From assembly GCA_023230795.1 (NCBI GenBank), contig JALNWR010000003.1:1-26531 (forward strand): DNA of 26,531 nucleotides, given 5' to 3'. Shown here piece by piece: positions 22,306 through 26,531 of this stretch; the first letter of the stretch is position 1; every line of letters begins with the position of its first letter. The position numbers and the translations under genes were made by a program. This stretch comes from Candidatus Cloacimonadota bacterium (GTDB taxonomy: Bacteria; Cloacimonadota; Cloacimonadia; Cloacimonadales; Cloacimonadaceae). The notes beneath the pieces were generated by a model that searched no databases, had not been told where the DNA came from, and was given only the letters and a program-made list of their open reading frames with translations.

Positions 22306-24867
22306 CTATTTAATTACCATTATTTTGCGGCTGAAGGAGCGCTTGCCTGCACCCTTCACACGCATCAGGTAGATGCCGCTGCCGACAATCTCGCCATTGC
22401 GATCCCGGCCATTCCAGCTATAATTCTCCTTGCCCAGCTTTTGGGAGATCACTTTCTGACCGCGGATGTTATAGATGCTCAGCTCGGCCTGATCAAACCC
22501 CTTGGTTACCACTTGCAGACTGTGCCCGCCTCTGAAACAGACAGGATTGGGATATATGTTCAGGCTCGGCTGCAGCACCAGGTCTTCATTAGAGATCGGG
22601 AAGTCAAATTCTACTGTATTGCTGGGCTCAGATTCGATCTCGCCATCGGTGGCCACCACCCAAAACTGCACCGGTCCGCTGCCGGTCACAAAGTCGGCAT
22701 AATACTCAGGCCCATCGTCAAAGCTAACGGTGCCAAGCAGAACGATATTGTCAGGGGAGTGCTGCTCATAGATGCGATAGGCATTGTAATCCACGCCGTC
22801 ATCAGCCGGTGCCTGCCACCAGAAATGTATGGCGTAGGTCTGTTCGGGGAATTCTTCCGCAATCCTCATGCTCATCTCAGAGGGATGCGTCAGATTGGGT
22901 CTGTGATACAGATAGAGCCCGTCATTAGCAGTTTGCACCATATCCAGATAGAGATCGGAATAGCCCGATTCGTCATAGAGATAGATGATGTCACTTTCGG
23001 AATCTATAAAGCGCTGGCCTGTGATAACGCCACCGTCTGGGAATGCGCTCCTGATCATTATTCTGCCGTCTTGATCGACGAAGCTACACAGTTCTTTGTG
23101 TACAATCTGACCTTCTACGACGCTGGTCTGATTCCACTGTTCACCATGCTCAATTACGCCAATTCTATCATACTGCTGGCCCCAATCAAACAGAATCTCA
23201 TGCCAGCCTTCATCATCAAGATATTCGTGCTTGTAGATATACAGGTAATCGCCTTCTTCATAAACGTAATCGATCTCGTCATAGGCCAGAAAGAGGAGGC
23301 TTTTGTAGATAGGCCATACTTCGCGGCCTTCAATAAGCTCGGAATCTCCGGTGCGCTGCATAAAATAGTGTTGCCAGGCCTCGATATAGATATTTCCCAG
23401 ATCGACGTCATCCCCGGCTGCAAGATCAAAAGCAGTGGGCTCTGTCAGAGTCCCCACCGTAGCCCAGATCCCGGCGTCATAATCGTCAGCGCGGAGCAAG
23501 ACAAAGACGTTGGCGGAAATCTCGGTCTCAAAGCTGAAAGGATTGGCCGTGAGCTCATGCACTTCCAGGGTCTCACGGGTTTCACTGTCCACCAGATACA
23601 GTTCCAGGTCCTCAGGCAAGATCTCGTCATAATCCTCAGAATTCCAGGAGTATGAGCCCGTGATGGTGATGCTTTCTATCGGTTCAAACCAGGGTTCAAA
23701 ATCCACCGTGGGCAAAGCCGGATTATCGTTATGATCCGTGATGCCGATGGCAATTTCCGCCGCGGTATATACACCCCAGTCGTTGTTTTCTGCCATAATC
23801 ACGTTGTTGCTATTGGGATAGTCGGCGCAGGCAATTGAGTGCAGGGTATTGCTCTCATCAATGTTATTCTGAATGATATTTCCACCATAGGCAAATTCGT
23901 GGTCATCAGAAAAATCGCCCAAAACCGGCAACGCATTATTGGTAATGTAAAATCCGGTGAAGTTTCCTGTGAGGGTGTTTCCCGCTACATAGGGCGTGGA
24001 GGTAACTCCGCTGATCATCATCCCCGCTCCGCTATTGGCATCGCCGGAGATGAAGTTATTGATGATCAGATTGTCATGCACCACCCCGCTGGCCTGTAAG
24101 AGGTAGATGCCGGTGAGGTTACCCTCGATGTGGTTATAGCGTATGATGGGATTGATGGCGTATGCATTTGCCACATCCCAGGCTGAGATGCCCTGTTTGA
24201 GATTGTCATGAATGTGGTTATGCTCGATAAGGGGGTTGTTTATCCCCTCTGAAGATTGATTGGACAGCTGGATGGCGGCGTAATACTGTCTGCCGGTTCC
24301 GTTGTAACGCAATTCATTGTGATGCACCCAGGCATTGCTGTTGTTCGTGATTGTGATGCCGCTTCTCGTGACATGCTCGATGATATTGTGATGTACGTTC
24401 ATCGTAGCAGGATTAGCTTCTCCGGGAGAGTAAAGCTGCAGACCGCGTTCGCCATAACTGAATCTGCTATAAGAGACCTCCATCGGAGAATTTGACGCAA
24501 ATATGGGATATTCAGCATATTCCATCACGATGTGCATTAAGTTGCTCTGCTGAGTTTCATTTTCCAGGCGGATGCCTTTCCAATAATTTGTGGGCGGGGT
24601 TTGCCCGTTTAGAAAATAGATGCTGTCGGTCTCGGTGCCCACGGCTTGAATGGTGCCCTCGCCCCTGATACGGTAATTGCCCATGGCCTGCACTATCACA
24701 CCCGGCTGGATGGTGAGAACCTCTCCGACGGGAACGGTGACTTCGCCTATAATCTGATAGGGATTATTATCCGCAGACCAAGTCCCGGATTGAACGCCGC
24801 TGACCTCGATGGCGGCAAAACTGCTGATACATAAAATGCTAAAGATAAATATGCTGAAGCGTTTCAT
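22306..24867 (-). CDS. Secreted right-handed beta-helix protein with C-terminal sorting domain
   Basis: An 853-residue secreted protein. The signal peptide covers about residues 1-19 (MKRFSIFIFSILCISSFAA). A parallel beta-helix region to about residue 350 follows, with repeats built on NxxxHN patterns (MNVHHNIIEHVTRSGITI, PLIEHNHIHDNLKQGISAW, VHDNLIINNF). A middle part rich in Tyr and acidic residues may hold beta-sandwich or fibronectin-like domains. The last 85 or so residues (LNIYPNPV, then AELSIYNIRGQKV, GSGIYLMRV, ending SFSRKIMVIK) match the C-terminal sorting domain used by type IX-like secretion in Bacteroidetes and seen widely in Cloacimonadota. The ATG at 24867 has GGAGT upstream; the frame is open to 25002 but that extension is not signal-like. 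No enzymatic motif was found. Confidence 0.82.
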   Translation of the reverse strand: MKRFSIFIFSILCISSFAAIEVSGVQSGTWSADNNPYQIIGEVTVPVGEVLTIQPGVIVQAMGNYRIRGEGTIQAVGTETDSIYFLNGQTPPTNYWKGIRLENETQQSNLMHIVMEYAEYPIFASNSPMEVSYSRFSYGERGLQLYSPGEANPATMNVHHNIIEHVTRSGITITNNSNAWVHHNELRYNGTGRQYYAAIQLSNQSSEGINNPLIEHNHIHDNLKQGISAWDVANAYAINPIIRYNHIEGNLTGIYLLQASGVVHDNLIINNFISGDANSGAGMMISGVTSTPYVAGNTLTGNFTGFYITNNALPVLGDFSDDHEFAYGGNIIQNNIDESNTLHSIACADYPNSNNVIMAENNDWGVYTAAEIAIGITDHNDNPALPTVDFEPWFEPIESITITGSYSWNSEDYDEILPEDLELYLVDSETRETLEVHELTANPFSFETEISANVFVLLRADDYDAGIWATVGTLTEPTAFDLAAGDDVDLGNIYIEAWQHYFMQRTGDSELIEGREVWPIYKSLLFLAYDEIDYVYEEGDYLYIYKHEYLDDEGWHEILFDWGQQYDRIGVIEHGEQWNQTSVVEGQIVHKELCSFVDQDGRIMIRSAFPDGGVITGQRFIDSESDIIYLYDESGYSDLYLDMVQTANDGLYLYHRPNLTHPSEMSMRIAEEFPEQTYAIHFWWQAPADDGVDYNAYRIYEQHSPDNIVLLGTVSFDDGPEYYADFVTGSGPVQFWVVATDGEIESEPSNTVEFDFPISNEDLVLQPSLNIYPNPVCFRGGHSLQVVTKGFDQAELSIYNIRGQKVISQKLGKENYSWNGRDRNGEIVGSGIYLMRVKGAGKRSFSRKIMVIK

Positions 24868-24900
24868 AATTGACTCCTGTATTATGGTTCTTTTTATAAG

Positions 24901-24935
24901 AAAAAGGTGGGTTGGCTTTTTTGCCAGCCCCACCC
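24901..24935 (-). terminator. Terminator of the ferredoxin gene
   Basis: On the minus strand a GC-rich stem (GGGTGGGGCTGGC pairing with GCCAACCCACC across an A-rich loop) is followed directly by TTTTTCTTAT. It lies about 20 bases past the ferredoxin stop and separates it from the beta-helix gene. Confidence 0.85.
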
Positions 24936-24953
24936 ACAATCTTTTAGGTTGTA

Positions 24954-25124
24954 TTATTCGCTGATAGCTGTGACTGGGCAGGTAGAGATGCAGGCACCGC
25001 AATCTATGCAGGTTCCTTCATCCACTACGGCCTTGTCATCTTCCATCGAAAGCGCACTCACGGGACATACATCCACGCAGGCACCGCAGCCTATGCAGGT
25101 ATCTTTATCAATCTTTACAGCCAT
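24954..25124 (-). CDS. 2[4Fe-4S] ferredoxin
   Basis: A 56-residue clostridial-type ferredoxin with two CxxCxxCxxxCP motifs (CIGCGACVDVCP and CIDCGACISTCP), each binding one [4Fe-4S] cluster. Such ferredoxins carry electrons between pyruvate or aldehyde oxidoreductases, hydrogenases and Rnf-type complexes. The ATG at 25124 is preceded by AAGGAG at nine bases and gives the standard length. The in-frame extension to 25154 crosses the predicted promoter and is rejected. With its own promoter and terminator it is a single-gene unit, probably highly expressed. Confidence 0.96.
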   Translation of the reverse strand: MAVKIDKDTCIGCGACVDVCPVSALSMEDDKAVVDEGTCIDCGACISTCPVTAISE

Positions 25125-25152
25125 GATAAGACTCCTTTTATTTTTTCTAACC

Positions 25153-25180
25153 ATTATCCTGATCTACGGATATTAGTCAA
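25153..25180 (-). promoter_or_regulatory. Promoter of the ferredoxin gene
   Basis: TTGACT (25180-25175), a 16-base spacer and GATAAT (25158-25153) each match consensus at five of six positions. The start of transcription would fall about 20-25 bases before the ferredoxin ATG. Confidence 0.7.
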
Positions 25181-25188
25181 GGGAATTT

Positions 25189-25242
25189 TCAGTCCTTAGC
25201 TGGATTTACCACCTTAGTTGCTGCAGCTTCCACCTCTTTTTC
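25189..25242 (-). pseudogene. Frameshifted C-terminal tail of phosphoglycerate mutase copy 1
   Basis: Read one base out of frame from the mutase stop, this segment gives EKEVEAAATKVVNPAKD and a TGA. The tandem copy has EEEVKALAAKVANQAKG in frame at the same place. A single extra T in GCTGATTGAAA, against GCTGATGAAGA in the other copy, accounts for the shift. Confidence 0.85.
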
Positions 25243-25933
25243 AATCAGCCAGATAGTAGCTATCAGTCACATTCAATTCAGCATCAAATTCATAGATCAA
25301 GGGGATGCCGGTAGGGATATTCAGGCTCATTATATCTTCATTGGAGATGTGATCCAGGTTTTTTAGAATAGATCTCAGGCAGTTGCCATGAGCTGAGATT
25401 ATCATCTTTCGTCCTGCTATGACTCTGGGAACTATCATTTCATTCCAGAAGGGCAGGGTGCGGGCCATGGTATCTTTCAGGGATTCACCCAGGGGAATCT
25501 GATCTTCATCCAGATGGGCATAGCGAGGGCCATTGCCCGGATAGCGTTCATCGTCTTTAGTTAGAAGCGGAGGGGCAATGTCGAAACTGCGGCGCCAAAG
25601 CAGGACTTGCTCTTCGCCGTATTTCAGGGCTGTTTCCGCTTTATTCAAACCCTCCAGAGCACCATAATGGCGGCCATTCAGATGCCAATCCTGGTGGATG
25701 GGGATGTACATCAGGTCCATCTCGTCCAAGACCAGCCACAGAGTGCGGATGGCTCGTTTGAGCATGGAGGTAAAGGCTTCATCAAAACTAAAGCCTGCTT
25801 CTTTGAGCTTTCTTCCGGCTTCTTGGGCTTCGAGGATACCCCGCTGGGAAAGGTCCACATCGCTCCAGCCGGTAAAGCGATTGGCTTTGTTCCAAACGCT
25901 TTCGCCGTGTCTGATAAATACTATCTTATACAT
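25241..25933 (-). CDS. 2,3-BPG-dependent phosphoglycerate mutase-like protein, copy 1 (degenerate)
   Basis: A 230-residue member of the GpmA family, which interconverts 3- and 2-phosphoglycerate through a phosphohistidine. Present are RHGESVWN with the phosphoacceptor His9, the TGWSDVDLS loop, LKRAIRTLW, and the second His in ISAHGNCLRS. Two lesions stand out. In the family motif LNERHYG the catalytic glutamate is Gly87 (codon GGC at 25675-25673). A +1 frameshift at 25243 also ends the protein at YYLAD, removing 17 tail residues that the sister copy keeps; in this family the tail covers the active site. Over 135 aligned residues it is about 82 percent identical to copy 2. AAGGAAA precedes the ATG. 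Normal mutase activity is doubtful. Confidence 0.85.
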   Translation of the reverse strand: MYKIVFIRHGESVWNKANRFTGWSDVDLSQRGILEAQEAGRKLKEAGFSFDEAFTSMLKRAIRTLWLVLDEMDLMYIPIHQDWHLNGRHYGALEGLNKAETALKYGEEQVLLWRRSFDIAPPLLTKDDERYPGNGPRYAHLDEDQIPLGESLKDTMARTLPFWNEMIVPRVIAGRKMIISAHGNCLRSILKNLDHISNEDIMSLNIPTGIPLIYEFDAELNVTDSYYLAD

Positions 25934-26010
25934 ATTTTCCTTACTGCTCTGCTGTTGTGTTATCTGATCTCTTCACAGCCTTGGATTGTCCGGGATAGTT
26001 TGATCAAAAG

Positions 26011-26047
26011 AATTGGCAGACTGCACAAAAAGAACAGGCTGCCAATC
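26011..26047 (-). terminator. Candidate terminator after phosphoglycerate mutase copy 2
   Basis: On the minus strand GATTGGCAG (26047-26039) pairs with CTGCCAATT (26019-26011), and a further CTG/CAG pair extends the stem inward. It is followed by CTTTTGATC, a short U-rich tail. It lies about 25 bases past the copy 2 stop. If it works, copy 1 needs its own promoter, which I could not identify. Confidence 0.5.
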
Positions 26048-26070
26048 TACACTGATAAATTACGGATACA

Positions 26071-26531
26071 TCAGCCTTTGGCTTGGTTTGCTACCTTAGC
26101 GGCCAGCGCTTTCACTTCTTCTTCATCAGCCAGATAGTAGCGTTTAGTCACATTCAATTCAGCGTCAAATTCATAGATCAAGGGGATGCCGGTGGGGATA
26201 TTCAGGCTCACTATATCTTCGTCTGAGATATGATCCAGATTCTTCACTATCGCCCGCAGGCTGTTGCCATGGGCGGAGATTACCATCTTTCGTCCTGCTA
26301 CCAGTCTGGGAATGATTACTTCATTCCAGAAGGGCATGGTGCGGGCTACGGTATCTTTCAGAGATTCGCACAGGGGAATCTGTTTTTCATCCAGATTGGC
26401 ATAGCGGGGGTCCTTGCCAGGATAGCGCTCATCGTCTTTGGTAAGGGCTGGAGGCGGTATATCAAAGCTACGGCGCCATTTCAGGACTTGGTCCTCGCCG
26501 TACTTCTTAGCTGTTTCTGCTTTATTCAAAC
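26071..26531 (-). CDS. gpmA: 2,3-BPG-dependent phosphoglycerate mutase, copy 2 (5' end off the window)
   Basis: The last 152 residues of a GpmA-type mutase are visible, from LNKAETAKKYGEDQV to the end. They include WRRSFDIPPP, DDERYPG, the second catalytic His in ISAHGNSLRA, and an intact tail EEEVKALAAKVANQAKG. The window edge falls just after the LNERHYG motif would occur, so the catalytic glutamate and the phosphohistidine cannot be checked here. The apparent start near 26529 is only a TTG codon within the conserved GLNKAET and is not a real start. The intact tail and canonical HGNS make it the likely functional enzyme of the pair. Confidence 0.93.
   Translation of the reverse strand, partial: LNKAETAKKYGEDQVLKWRRSFDIPPPALTKDDERYPGKDPRYANLDEKQIPLCESLKDTVARTMPFWNEVIIPRLVAGRKMVISAHGNSLRAIVKNLDHISDEDIVSLNIPTGIPLIYEFDAELNVTKRYYLADEEEVKALAAKVANQAKG

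Noticed and set aside
22441..23655. A 404-codon plus-strand open frame
   Set aside because: It is antisense to the beta-helix gene, lacks a ribosome-binding site and resembles no protein family; codon bias of the real gene explains the opening.

Overview
This window most resembles a Gram-negative anaerobe of the Cloacimonadota (WWE1) type. That placement is inferred from three things: a BamD/CpoB-like outer-membrane toolkit, a secreted beta-helix protein ending in a Bacteroidetes/Cloacimonadota-style C-terminal sorting domain, and fermentative genes ([FeFe]-hydrogenase-like protein, ferredoxin, formate-THF ligase, malic enzyme). No rRNA or ribosomal protein is present to prove it. No tRNA, CRISPR array or transposase gene was seen.

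Left part (1-8770, all minus strand). At 1-2223 lies an operon of a DRTGG-domain protein, an anti-sigma-like ATPase and an [FeFe]-hydrogenase-like iron-sulfur protein. The start of a fourth, unidentified gene runs off the left edge. From 8770 down to 2440, eight tightly packed genes look like one transcription unit: HEAT-like protein, GreA-type factor, M18 aminopeptidase, CpoB-like lipoprotein, an unknown membrane-anchored periplasmic protein, BamD-like lipoprotein, NadD and a hemolysin III-family membrane protein. This unit mixes envelope assembly, NAD synthesis and transcript-cleavage functions.

Middle (8943-17514). A 988-residue minus-strand protein joins two receiver-like domains to a PEP/pyruvate-binding domain. 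A gene-free stretch follows, holding a 434-bp imperfect palindromic element (11993-12426). Then come malic enzyme, a flippase-like membrane protein and formate-THF ligase on the plus strand. A minus-strand restriction-modification locus follows. Its BglII/BstYI-family endonuclease looks intact, but the methyltransferase has lost its middle through an out-of-frame internal deletion. A second, partly eroded copy of the palindromic element lies at about 17630-17903, just upstream of priA.

Right part (17897-26531). PriA (plus) converges on enolase (minus), with a clear terminator between them. Further right, on the minus strand, are a C_GCAxxG_C_C redox protein, the large secreted beta-helix protein, a small 2[4Fe-4S] ferredoxin, and two tandem phosphoglycerate mutase genes. 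The complete mutase copy has lost the catalytic glutamate of the family and carries a +1 frameshift that removes its C-terminal tail. The second copy runs off the right edge. Enolase and phosphoglycerate mutase place two adjacent lower-glycolysis steps close together; ferredoxin and the hydrogenase-like protein belong to the same fermentative redox economy.

The observations most worth following up are the palindromic repeat family with outward-pointing -35 boxes, the endonuclease left without its methyltransferase, the decaying or repurposed mutase copy, and the receiver/PEP-binding fusion.
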